This document shows positions 40,917 through 48,719 of a stretch of DNA of 64,000 bases, piece after piece. The notes beneath the pieces were generated by a model. The model searched no databases. It was given only the letters and a program-made list of their open reading frames with translations, and was not told the DNA's origin. Source of the DNA: Luteimonas sp. MC1825 (GTDB taxonomy: Bacteria; Pseudomonadota; Gammaproteobacteria; Xanthomonadales; Xanthomonadaceae); contig NZ_CP061714.1 in assembly GCF_014764385.1 (NCBI RefSeq), forward strand, positions 372,001-436,000, in the 5' to 3' direction. The position numbers and the translations under genes are program-made. How positions within the stretch are numbered: position 1 is the stretch's first letter; each line of letters opens with the position of its first letter.

Positions 40917-41813
40917 TCAGCCGGAGGCGCGCGCCTCGCGCAGCACCCTGGCGAACAGCGTGAGGAACTGTTCCGCCGCTTTCGACGGGGGGCGGTCCTC
41001 GAGGTGCACGGACTGCACCTTGAACCGCAGCGAGGGCGAGAACGGCCGGAAGCCGGTGGTCCCGTCGCGGCTGGCGCGCGCGGTGAATTCGTCGACCACC
41101 GCCATGCCGGCGCCACAGCGCGTCAACGCGGCGGCGATATAGAACGACTGGTTGGAGACCACTTCGCGCACGTTGACATCGAGTCGGCGCAGTTCGCGAT
41201 TGAACAGCTCGCCAAGCGGCCCGCCGATGGTCAGGCCCACCATGTCCCGGCCTTCAAGCAGTTGCAGCGGCACACTGTCGCCGACGTCGGGCAGGCTGGC
41301 CTTCTCGAACAGCAGCATCAGCTCCGCGGTGTCGATGTCGCGACGCTTCATGCGCGGGTGCATGGGCGGGTCGTAGGCGATCGCGATGTCGCAGCTGCGC
41401 TCGTAGAGCGCCTCGAACAGCTCGTCGTGGTGCAGCGCCTGCACGTCGAAGAGCACGTCGGGGTGCGTCTTGCGGAAGCGCGTGATGGCCAGGGGCGCGA
41501 GGTGCAGGCCGAGCGAGGGCACCACTGCCAGGCGGATGCGTCCACCGTACACATTCTTCAGGTTGCCGACCGCCTTCTGCAGCGACGTCAGGCGCTGGAA
41601 GACCTCCGACGCTTCGACGAACAGCGCATGCGCCTGGTCGGTGGCCACCAGCCGGCCGCGCACGAGGCGGAACAGCTCCAGGCCCAGCTGCTGCTGGGTG
41701 TGGTTCAGCACCTTGCTGACCGAGGGCTGCGAAACGTGCAGGAGCCTGGCCGCGGCGCTGATCGAGCCCGTGGTGTAGACGGCGTGGAAGACCTCGATCT
41801 GGCGGAAACGCAT
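40917..41813 (-). CDS. LysR-type regulator of the D-glutamate cluster (DgcR-like)
   Basis: Transcription factor of 298 residues: winged helix-turn-helix at the N terminus (MRFRQIEVFHAVYTTGSISAAARLLHVSQPSVSKVL reading through 1-36) and a periplasmic-binding-like effector domain. The ATG at 41813 gives the standard LysR start; in-frame upstream starts are possible. It diverges from the DUF1611 gene, and a palindromic T-N11-A site lies between. Context makes it the likely activator of the dgcN-dgcA-gltS-dmpA genes, sensing D-glutamate or a derivative (inference). It converges with the RND pump gene, 16 bases apart. Confidence 0.9.
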   Translation of the reverse strand: MRFRQIEVFHAVYTTGSISAAARLLHVSQPSVSKVLNHTQQQLGLELFRLVRGRLVATDQAHALFVEASEVFQRLTSLQKAVGNLKNVYGGRIRLAVVPSLGLHLAPLAITRFRKTHPDVLFDVQALHHDELFEALYERSCDIAIAYDPPMHPRMKRRDIDTAELMLLFEKASLPDVGDSVPLQLLEGRDMVGLTIGGPLGELFNRELRRLDVNVREVVSNQSFYIAAALTRCGAGMAVVDEFTARASRDGTTGFRPFSPSLRFKVQSVHLEDRPPSKAAEQFLTLFARVLREARASG

Positions 41814-41871
41814 GGTCCGATCCCGTGTGGCGATCGCCATGATGGCCGATCGCGTGCGGCGCTGCCGGCGC

Positions 41872-41888
41872 CATAACCGCGGGTTATG
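41872..41888. promoter_or_regulatory. LysR-type binding dyad (T-N11-A)
   Basis: Perfect 7-bp inverted repeat CATAACC-GCG-GGTTATG, containing T at 41874 and A at 41886 with exactly 11 bases between, the LysR-box pattern. It is the only AT-containing dyad in the 167-base divergent region, 59 bases from the LysR ATG and 92 bases from the favoured dgcN-like ATG. Confidence 0.72.
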
Positions 41889-41980
41889 CGTGCATGTCGG
41901 GTTTTCCGTGGCGCCGCCCGCGGCCAGCACCGAACATGGTGGCAACCCCACCGCAGGGCATCGCCCGCAGGCCCAACACC

Positions 41981-43027
41981 ATGCCGACCACAGCGCCCGA
42001 CGTTTCCCCCGAAGCCGCCGGCTGGCCGCCGCCTTATCTGCTGTACGTGGGCAATGCCCCGGACGAACTCTCCGGCAAGACCGCGCGTGGCCTCGCGCAG
42101 TTCCGCCCGCAGTGGTGCGTGGGCCAGTTCCGCGGACCCGACTGCAAGGCCACCATCGACCTGCCGGTGATGGGCTTCGAGGAAGCCCGCGCCGCCGGCG
42201 CCAACACCATGATCGTCGGCGTGGCCAACGCAGGCGGCAGCCTCGATCCCGCCGCGGTCCAGCATGTCGTGGCGGCGCTGGAGGCCGGGATGAACGTCGC
42301 CTCCGGGCTGCATGACAAGCTGGCCGCGTATCCGCCGATCGTCGAGGCCGCCCGTCGCAATGGCCGCCACGTGTTCGACGCACGCACGCCACCCCCGACC
42401 CCGGTCGGCAACGGCCGCAAGCGGGCCGGCCGGCGACTGCTGACCGTCGGCACCGACTGCTCGAGCGGCAAGATGTACACCACGCTGGTGCTGGAAGCCG
42501 AAATGCGCGCGCGCGGCATCACCGCCGACTTCCGCGCCACCGGCCAGACCGGCATCTTTGTTTCCGGCCGTGGCATCCCGATCGACGCGGTGGTCGCGGA
42601 CTTCATCTCCGGTGGCATCGAGTGGCTGTCGCCCGCGCGCGACGACAACGGCTGGGACCTGATCGAAGGCCAGGGGTCGTTGTTCCACCCCTCGTTCGCC
42701 GGCGTCTCGATGGGCCTGCTGCACGGCGCACAGCCCGACGCGCTGGTGCTGTGCGACGAACCCGGGCGCCCGCACATGCGCGGCCTGCCGCACTTCGCGA
42801 TGCCGTCGCTGCGCGACACGCTCGACGCCAACCTGGCCCATGCCCGGCTCACCAACCCCGCGGTGCTGGCGGTCGGCGTGGCGCTGAACACGGCCAGGCT
42901 CGACGACGACGAAGCCGTGCGCATCTGCCGGCGCGTCGAGGACGAGCTCGGGCTTCCGGCGCAGGACCCGGTGCGCCATGGTGTCGGTCGGATCATCGAC
43001 AGGCTGCAGGCATGCTTCCCGGACTGA
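41981..43027 (+). CDS. DUF1611 protein, DgcN-like D-glutamate N-acetyltransferase
   Basis: Protein of 348 residues from ATG 41981. The N-terminal Rossmann-like part begins PYLLYVGNAPDELSGKTARGL, and a P-loop-like segment GTDCSSGKMYTTL begins the second domain, with FRATGQTGIFVSGRGIPIDAVVADF after it. This is the DUF1611 family. A member, DgcN, has been described as acetylating D-glutamate as the first step of a D-glutamate catabolic route. Earlier in-frame ATGs exist but would overlap the LysR dyad region. Its end overlaps dgcA by 16 bases. Function is by family and context. Confidence 0.85.
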   Translation: MPTTAPDVSPEAAGWPPPYLLYVGNAPDELSGKTARGLAQFRPQWCVGQFRGPDCKATIDLPVMGFEEARAAGANTMIVGVANAGGSLDPAAVQHVVAALEAGMNVASGLHDKLAAYPPIVEAARRNGRHVFDARTPPPTPVGNGRKRAGRRLLTVGTDCSSGKMYTTLVLEAEMRARGITADFRATGQTGIFVSGRGIPIDAVVADFISGGIEWLSPARDDNGWDLIEGQGSLFHPSFAGVSMGLLHGAQPDALVLCDEPGRPHMRGLPHFAMPSLRDTLDANLAHARLTNPAVLAVGVALNTARLDDDEAVRICRRVEDELGLPAQDPVRHGVGRIIDRLQACFPD

Positions 43028-44040
43028 CGCTCGAACCCGCCGTCCATCCGCTTTCCGCGCCGTTCCGCATCTCGCGCGGGGTGCGCACGTCCACCGAGGT
43101 CCTTGTTGCAACCGCCAGCGACGGCCGTCACGTGGGCCGCGGCGAATCGCTGCCGTATGCACGCTACGACGAGACCGTGGCATCGGTGGCCGCGCAGGCC
43201 GCACCGTTGCGCACCGAGATCGCCGCGGGCATGGACCGCCGCAGGCTGTGCGCGCTGCTGGGTCCGGGTGCGGCGCGAAATGCGCTGGACTGCGCGCTCT
43301 GGGACCTCGAGGCACGGCGCCGCGGCATGTCGGTGGCGGCGATGCTCGGCCAGCCGGACGCCCTGCCGGCGCTGTGCAGCGCGCAGACCGTCAGCCTGGA
43401 CACGCCGGCGAACATGGCGCGCGCGGCGGCCGGGTTGCGCCACCTGGACCTGGTCAAGGTAAAGGTGGACGCCAACGATCCCGCCGCCCTGGTGCGCGCG
43501 GTCCGCGCCGAGCTGCCCGCGGCGCGGCTGATCGTGGACCCCAACGAGAGCTGGGACATCGAGCTGCTGCGCGCGATGCAGCCGGTGCTCGCCGAAGCCA
43601 GGGTCGACCTGGTCGAACAGCCGTTGCCGGCCGCCGCCGACGATGCACTGCAGGGCTTCGCGTCGGTCTCGCGGCTGTGCGCGGACGAGAGCTGCCACGT
43701 CGCGGCCGACCTGCCGCGCCTGCGCGCGCGCTACCAGGTCGTCAACATCAAGCTCGACAAGACCGGCGGACTCACCGCGGCACTGGACCTGCTGCAGGCC
43801 GCCCAGGCCGGCGGCTTCGGCATCATGGTCGGCTGCATGATCAGTTCCTCGCTGGCAATCGCTCCGGCCTGGCATGTCGCACGCCACGCGGAGTTCGTCG
43901 ACCTCGACGGACCGCTGTGGCTGCGCGAGGATCATGCCGGAGGGGTGGCGATGCGCGACGGCATGCTGCAGCCGGCATCGCCGCAGCTGTGGGGTGGCGG
44001 ACGTCCGCTGGCTGCCCGCCGACCCGCGGCAACGCACTGA
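43012..44040 (+). CDS. Enolase-superfamily epimerase/racemase, DgcA-like
   Basis: Muconate-lactonizing/dipeptide-epimerase type enzyme of 342 residues. Catalytic and metal residues are visible: KVKVDAND (KxK), LIVDPNESWD, LVEQPLP, LCADESCH, and NIKLDKTGG. Beside a DUF1611 gene the best assignment is DgcA, N-acetyl-D-glutamate racemase, giving the L form for normal degradation. L-Ala-D/L-Glu epimerase, the other common activity of this subgroup, is also plausible and would suit peptidoglycan peptides. The start overlaps the end of the preceding gene. Confidence 0.87.
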   Translation: MLPGLTLEPAVHPLSAPFRISRGVRTSTEVLVATASDGRHVGRGESLPYARYDETVASVAAQAAPLRTEIAAGMDRRRLCALLGPGAARNALDCALWDLEARRRGMSVAAMLGQPDALPALCSAQTVSLDTPANMARAAAGLRHLDLVKVKVDANDPAALVRAVRAELPAARLIVDPNESWDIELLRAMQPVLAEARVDLVEQPLPAAADDALQGFASVSRLCADESCHVAADLPRLRARYQVVNIKLDKTGGLTAALDLLQAAQAGGFGIMVGCMISSSLAIAPAWHVARHAEFVDLDGPLWLREDHAGGVAMRDGMLQPASPQLWGGGRPLAARRPAATH

Positions 44041-44052
44041 CCAGGAGCCACC

Positions 44053-45246
44053 ATGCTGCAGCTCGACGCCGTCCAGACCCTGGCCTTTGCCGGGCTCGCC
44101 CTGTTCCTCGGCTACGGGCTGTGCCGCGGGATCCCCGTGCTCGGGCGCTACAACCTGCCGCCGCCGGTGATCGGCGGGCTGGTGTTCGCCATCGCCGCCT
44201 GGATCGCGCATGGCCGCGGTGAAGCGCTGTTCGTACTCGACACCGGGCTGCAGGCGCCGCTGATGATCGCGTTCTTCACCACGGTCGGCGTCAATGCCAG
44301 CCTGCGCCTGCTCAAGATCAGCGGCCGGCAGGTGGTGGTGTTCCTGCTGCTGGCGTCGCTGTTCGCCGTCGCGCAGAACCTGCTGGGCATGGCGGTGGCG
44401 GTCGGCTTCGACCTGGATCCGCTGTTTGGCGTGCTGGCCGGCTCGACCACGCTGACCGGCGGCCCCGCCACGGGCCTGGCATTCGCGCCGCTGTTCGAGG
44501 AGGCCGGGGTGCAGGGTGCCGAATCCATCGCCGTGGCCTCGGCGATGGGCGGCATCGTGCTCGGCGGTCTGGCTGGCGGCCCGGTGATCACCGTGCTGAT
44601 CCGCCGCTTCGGCCTCGTGTCCAGCCGGCCCCACGACCATGCCGCGCCGGTTGACGAAGCCAGCGGCCCGGCGCAGACCGAAGCCCAGCGCGAGTTCGGC
44701 GCGCTGAAGAGCATCGTGGTGATCCTGGTGGCGATGTGGCTCGGCGCATGGGTCAGCGGCTGGATCTCGGCCACCGGCATCACCTTGCCCGCCTACGTCG
44801 GCGCGATGCTGGTCGGCGCCCTGATCCGCAACCTCGACGATGCGACCGGATGGATCGGCCTGTCGGTGCCGACCACCGACCTCATCGGCAACGTCTCGCT
44901 GTCGCTGTTCCTGGCGGTGGCGCTGATGAACCTCAAGCTGTGGGAGCTGGCGGGCCTGGCGCTGCCACTGCTGGTGAACCTGGGGCTGCAGCTGGCGATG
45001 GTGGTCGCGTTCTGCAGCGTGGTGTTCCGGGTGATGGGCCGTGACTACGACGCGGCGGTCATGGGCGGCGGCTTCATCGGCTTCATGCTCGGCACCACCG
45101 CCAATGCCATGGCGGTGATGCGCACCCTGGTGGAGCGCTACGGCGCGGCGCCGCGCGCCTTCCTGGTGGCGCCGCTGGTCGGCGCGTTCTTCATCGATTT
45201 CAGCAACGCGCTGATCATCACCACCTTCATCAACATCTTCGACTGA
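44053..45246 (+). CDS. gltS: Sodium/glutamate symporter (GltS/ESS family)
   Basis: Membrane transporter of 397 residues with about ten to eleven helices and two inverted re-entrant motifs (GSTTLTGGPATGLAFAPLF and its second-half counterpart GGGFIGFMLGTTANAMAVM). The GltS family imports glutamate with sodium, and E. coli GltS also takes D-glutamate. It is 12 bases after the epimerase and fits as the uptake step of the cluster. An AGGAG sequence precedes the ATG. Confidence 0.93.
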   Translation: MLQLDAVQTLAFAGLALFLGYGLCRGIPVLGRYNLPPPVIGGLVFAIAAWIAHGRGEALFVLDTGLQAPLMIAFFTTVGVNASLRLLKISGRQVVVFLLLASLFAVAQNLLGMAVAVGFDLDPLFGVLAGSTTLTGGPATGLAFAPLFEEAGVQGAESIAVASAMGGIVLGGLAGGPVITVLIRRFGLVSSRPHDHAAPVDEASGPAQTEAQREFGALKSIVVILVAMWLGAWVSGWISATGITLPAYVGAMLVGALIRNLDDATGWIGLSVPTTDLIGNVSLSLFLAVALMNLKLWELAGLALPLLVNLGLQLAMVVAFCSVVFRVMGRDYDAAVMGGGFIGFMLGTTANAMAVMRTLVERYGAAPRAFLVAPLVGAFFIDFSNALIITTFINIFD

Positions 45247-45314
45247 GTCCGGCGGCTTCGCGCGGTGCACTCCGTCCCACGACAATGGCCACGGGCCGAA
45301 CCAGGAGTGTTTCG

Positions 45315-46511
45315 ATGATCGAGGGAGGGCGGTCGCGGCGGCTGGCGGGGTTCGCGGCGATGCTGGTGCTGGTGGCGGGCGTGGCGCATCCGCGCGACGC
45401 AGGGGTTGCTGCCGCCGAGCGGCCGCGCGCACGCGATGCGGGGGTCGTGATCGGGCTGCTGCCGACAGGCCCCCGCAACGCCATCGTCGACGTCGACGGC
45501 GTGGCCGTCGGACATGCCACGGTCATCGAGGGTGACGGCATCCGCACCGGCGTCAGCGCCATCCTGCCGCACGCCGGTGACCTCTACCGCGACCGCGTAC
45601 CGGCCGCGATCGTGGTCGGCAACGGCTACGGCAAACTGGTTGGCGCCACCCAGGTCGAGGAGCTGGGTGAGCTGGAAACACCGATCCTGTTGACCGGAAC
45701 GCTGGGCGTCTGGCGCGCGGCGGACGCCCTGGTGGCCTGGCAGCTCGCGCAGCCGGGCATGGAGGAGGTGCGCTCGTTGAACCCTGTCGTGGGCGAGACC
45801 AACGACGGCTTCCTCAACGACATCCGCTTGCGCGCGCTCCGCCCCGGACACGTGCACGCCGCGCTGGACGCGGCCTCCATGGACAACGTCGACGAAGGCG
45901 CGATCGGTGCCGGAACCGGAACCGTCGCCTTCGGCTGGAAGGGCGGCATCGGCACCAGCTCGCGCAAGCTTCCGCAGGCGGCGGGCGGCCATACAGTCGG
46001 CGTCCTCGTGCAGAGCAACTACGGCGGTCGCCTGACCATTGGTGGCGTCGCGCTCGATGCGCTGCGGCCGGGCGCGTCCCCGGCGCCGGAGACACGTGAT
46101 GCACCGCCGGCCACCGGCGACGGCAGCATCATGATCGTGGTCGCCACCGATGCGCCCCTGGATGCCCGTCTGCTGCGGCGGCTGGCGACGCGCGCGCTGC
46201 TGGGCGTCGGTCGCACCGGATCGTCGATGAGCAACGGCTCCGGGGACTACGTGATCGCCTTCTCCACCGCGCTGGAGGCGCGCAGGACGCAAGATACGGA
46301 ACGCCACCGCGTGGTGGTGCTGGACAACGGCTTGATGACCCCGCTGTTCGACGCCGTGGCCGAGGCGACCGAGGAGGCCATCATCAACTCGCTGTTCCGC
46401 GCGGACACGATGAGCGGACATCGCGGCACGGTGCCGGCGCTGCCGCTGGAGCGCGTGCTGCCGCTGTTGCGCGCGGCAGGCGCCGCCGGGGATCCGCGCG
46501 CTGCGGAGTGA
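45315..46511 (+). CDS. DmpA/S58-family aminopeptidase, exported
   Basis: N-terminal-nucleophile peptidase of 398 residues. It has a signal peptide (RRLAGFAAMLVLVAGVAHP), so it acts in the periplasm or outside. The self-cleavage site is the Gly-Ser in GDGSIMIVVATDAP, and nearby blocks GAGTGTVAFGWKGGIGTSSR and VLVQSNYGGRLTIGG are typical. The family (DmpA, BapA) releases N-terminal residues from L-, D- and beta-amino-acid peptides. It follows gltS by 68 bases, with its own AGGAG site. It could feed D-amino acids from peptides into the neighbouring pathway (inference). Confidence 0.88.
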   Translation: MIEGGRSRRLAGFAAMLVLVAGVAHPRDAGVAAAERPRARDAGVVIGLLPTGPRNAIVDVDGVAVGHATVIEGDGIRTGVSAILPHAGDLYRDRVPAAIVVGNGYGKLVGATQVEELGELETPILLTGTLGVWRAADALVAWQLAQPGMEEVRSLNPVVGETNDGFLNDIRLRALRPGHVHAALDAASMDNVDEGAIGAGTGTVAFGWKGGIGTSSRKLPQAAGGHTVGVLVQSNYGGRLTIGGVALDALRPGASPAPETRDAPPATGDGSIMIVVATDAPLDARLLRRLATRALLGVGRTGSSMSNGSGDYVIAFSTALEARRTQDTERHRVVVLDNGLMTPLFDAVAEATEEAIINSLFRADTMSGHRGTVPALPLERVLPLLRAAGAAGDPRAAE

Positions 46512-46535
46512 GCCGGCCCCCGCGGGAGCGGGCAC

Positions 46536-46567
46536 AAAAAGACCCGGCAGTTCGCACTGCCGGGTCT
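46536..46567 (-). terminator. Terminator downstream of the phasin gene
   Basis: A perfect 12-bp stem (AGACCCGGCAGT at 46540-46551 with ACTGCCGGGTCT at 46556-46567) and 4-base loop. Read on the minus strand it ends in a T run (complement of 46536-46539), so it terminates phasin transcription. It also lies 28 bases past the DmpA-like stop and may help end that transcript. Confidence 0.9.
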
Positions 46568-46626
46568 GTCGCACGCGGGAGAAATGCCGCGCGGTGCCTG
46601 GCCCTGTCGCCGGGGCCGTCGGCGTC

Positions 46627-47028
46627 TTACTTGCGGGTCTTGCCCGACGCGGCCTTGGCGGCGCCTTCCACGGTTTCCTGCGCCTTGGCGGCGGCGGCCT
46701 CGACCTGGCCCTTGGCCAGCTGGGCGATCGCCTCATTGGTGGCGACGGTCTGGCCGAACACTTCCTGGCTGGCGCTGACCGAGCGCTCGATGCTCTCGCG
46801 GGCAATCTGCGCGCCCTTCGGCCACGCGGCCTTCAGGCCATCGGCGTCACGCACCTCGGCCAGCTCGCCCCAGAACGAGAACGCGGCGGTGGCGTTCTGC
46901 TCGAAGGTGGCCAGCTGCAGGCCGAACGCCTTCTGGGTGTTCTCGAGGGCCAGGCGGCTGATCTTCGAGGTGCTGTCGGCGAACTGGCGGGCAGCGGTGG
47001 TGAACTGTTCGTTGATGTTCTGGTACAT
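46627..47028 (-). CDS. Phasin family protein
   Basis: Granule-associated protein of 133 residues, almost all helical and without Cys. It starts MYQNINEQFTTAARQFADST and has an amphipathic helical core (AFGLQLATFEQNATAAFSFWGEL) and an Ala/Lys-rich C-terminal tail (AAAAKAQETVEGAAKAASGKTRK). Phasins coat polyhydroxyalkanoate granules. AGGAAA precedes the ATG. Two palindromes overlap the predicted promoter. No PHA synthase is in the window. The Ala/Lys tail resembles those that bind DNA or granules in PhaF/PhaM, but this is weak. Confidence 0.88.
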   Translation of the reverse strand: MYQNINEQFTTAARQFADSTSKISRLALENTQKAFGLQLATFEQNATAAFSFWGELAEVRDADGLKAAWPKGAQIARESIERSVSASQEVFGQTVATNEAIAQLAKGQVEAAAAKAQETVEGAAKAASGKTRK

Positions 47029-47066
47029 GGCGGGTTTCCTGCTGATGTCCGGCAGGGATTGCCGGT

Positions 47067-47109
47067 TTGTGCAGTGCACAATAGACCAGCTTATGTTGCG
47101 ATGCAACAT
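47067..47109 (-). promoter_or_regulatory. Phasin promoter overlapped by two TGC/GCA palindromes
   Basis: Minus strand: -35 TTGCAT (47106-47101), 17-base spacer, -10 TATTGT (47083-47078). A perfect dyad ATGTTGC-GAT-GCAACAT (47093-47109) covers the -35 and another, TTGTGCA-G-TGCACAA (47067-47081), covers the -10. Both carry TGC/GCA arms as in operators of PhaR, the PHA-responsive repressor. Steric repression released by granule formation would be expected. Confidence 0.65.
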
Positions 47110-47151
47110 TACGCCGACGAACGGTGGGTTCTCGTTCAGTTCTTATGGATA

Positions 47152-47517
47152 TCAATCACTTGCGGGGCCACGATAGCGGCATCCCGAGGTGCAGGTCTCG
47201 TGCACCACCACCTCGCTCAGCAGCGGCAGCGCCGGCTTCAGGCGGTCCCAGATCCACGCCGCGAGCCGCTCGCTGGTGGGGTTTTCCAGCCCTGGGATGT
47301 CGTTGAGGTAGTAGTGGTCGAGCTGCGCGTGGATCGGCTTGAAGGCCGCCTTGATGTCGGCGAAATCCATGATCCAGCCGCTGTCGTCGCCGGGCTCGCC
47401 GCTGACACAAAGCTCGATGCGGAACGAGTGCCCGTGCAGGCGCGCGCACTGGTGGCCTTCGGGCACATTGGGAAGCCGGTGCGCGGCTTCGATGGTGAAG
47501 ACCTTGAAGATGTCCAT
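47152..47517 (-). CDS. queD: 6-carboxy-5,6,7,8-tetrahydropterin synthase
   Basis: Second step of queuosine synthesis, making 6-carboxytetrahydropterin. It has 121 residues, the same as E. coli QueD. Zinc ligands and catalytic Cys are visible: [26 protein letters not shown], with later [12 protein letters not shown] carrying the catalytic-site Glu region. The strand and 123-base gap to phasin do not suggest a shared job. Other queuosine genes are not in the window. Confidence 0.93.
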   Translation of the reverse strand: MDIFKVFTIEAAHRLPNVPEGHQCARLHGHSFRIELCVSGEPGDDSGWIMDFADIKAAFKPIHAQLDHYYLNDIPGLENPTSERLAAWIWDRLKPALPLLSEVVVHETCTSGCRYRGPASD

Positions 47518-47527
47518 GGCGCGGATT

Positions 47528-48718
47528 CTACCCGGGCACCCGCACCGCGCCGTCCATCAGCACGCGCGCGCTGCGGCTCATGACGGCCTTGGTCACCGTC
47601 CAGCGGCCGTCCACCTCGCGCGCCTCGGCGCCCACGCGCAGCGTGCCCGAGGGGTGGCCGAAGCGCACCGCGCTGCGCGCGCCGCCACCGGCAGCGAGGT
47701 TCACCAGCGTGCCGGGAATGGCCGCGGCCGTGCCGATGGCCACGGCGCAGGTGCCCATCATCGCGTGGTGCAGCTTGCCCATCGACAGCGCGCGCACGTT
47801 GAGGTCGATGTCGCCCGCGGTGATGGCCTTGCCGCTGGACGCCACGTAGTCCGCCGCCGGCGCCACGAAGGCGACCTTGGGCGTGTGCTGGCGCGTGGCG
47901 GCGCCGGCGATGTCGTCGATCAGCCCCATGCGCACGGCGGCGTGCGCGCGGATGGTCTCGAACATGGCCAGCGCCTTCGCGTCGCCGTTGATCGCGTCCT
48001 GGAGCTCCGTGCCCGTGTAGCCGATGTCGGCGGCATTGACGAAGACGGTCGGGATGCCGACGTTGATCATCGTGGCCTTGAGCGTGCCCACGCCGGGCAC
48101 GTCCAGGTCGTCGACCAGGTTGCCGGTGGGGAACATCCCGTTCTGGAGCTGCGCGCCCGCATCACCGTCGTCGGAGGGGTCGATGAACTCGAGCACGATT
48201 TCCGCAGCCGGGAAGGTCACGCCGTCGAGCTCGAAGTCGCCGGTTTCCTGCACCTCGCCATTGGCCACCGGCACGTGCACCACGATGGTCTTGCCGATGT
48301 TGGCCTGCCACACGCGCACCGCGACCGTGCCGTTGTCCGGCAGCCGCGCGCGGTCGATGAAACCGTTGGCGATCGCGAACGGACCGACCGCGGTGCTGAG
48401 GTTGCCGCAGTTGCCGGACCAGTCGACGAAGGCGCTGTCGATGGACACCTGGCCGTAGAGATAGTCGACGTCGTGGCCGGGCTGGGTGGCTGGGCCGATG
48501 ATCACGCACTTGCTGGTCGACGAGGTCGCGCCGCCCATGCCGTCGGTGTGCTTGCCGTAGGGATCGGGCGAGCCGATCACGCGCAGCAGCAGCGCGTCGC
48601 GCGCGTCGCCCGGCACGCGCGCGGCTTCGGGGAGGTCCTCGAGGCGGAAGAACACGCCCTTGGAGGTGCCACCGCGCATGTAGGTGGCGGGGATGCGGAC
48701 CTGGGGAGCGTGCGACAT
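47528..48718 (-). CDS. prpF: 2-methylaconitate cis-trans isomerase
   Basis: Converts the product of AcnD to the isomer used by the methylcitrate cycle. It has 396 residues with the PrpF N terminus [22 protein letters not shown], plus [16 protein letters not shown] block ([18 protein letters not shown]) containing the catalytic Cys, and [11 protein letters not shown] near the end. The ATG is one base after the acnD stop, so the pair is translationally coupled, as in Shewanella and Xanthomonas relatives. The gene ends 10 bases before queD starts. Confidence 0.95.
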   Translation of the reverse strand: MSHAPQVRIPATYMRGGTSKGVFFRLEDLPEAARVPGDARDALLLRVIGSPDPYGKHTDGMGGATSSTSKCVIIGPATQPGHDVDYLYGQVSIDSAFVDWSGNCGNLSTAVGPFAIANGFIDRARLPDNGTVAVRVWQANIGKTIVVHVPVANGEVQETGDFELDGVTFPAAEIVLEFIDPSDDGDAGAQLQNGMFPTGNLVDDLDVPGVGTLKATMINVGIPTVFVNAADIGYTGTELQDAINGDAKALAMFETIRAHAAVRMGLIDDIAGAATRQHTPKVAFVAPAADYVASSGKAITAGDIDLNVRALSMGKLHHAMMGTCAVAIGTAAAIPGTLVNLAAGGGARSAVRFGHPSGTLRVGAEAREVDGRWTVTKAVMSRSARVLMDGAVRVPG

Positions 48719-48719
48719 G

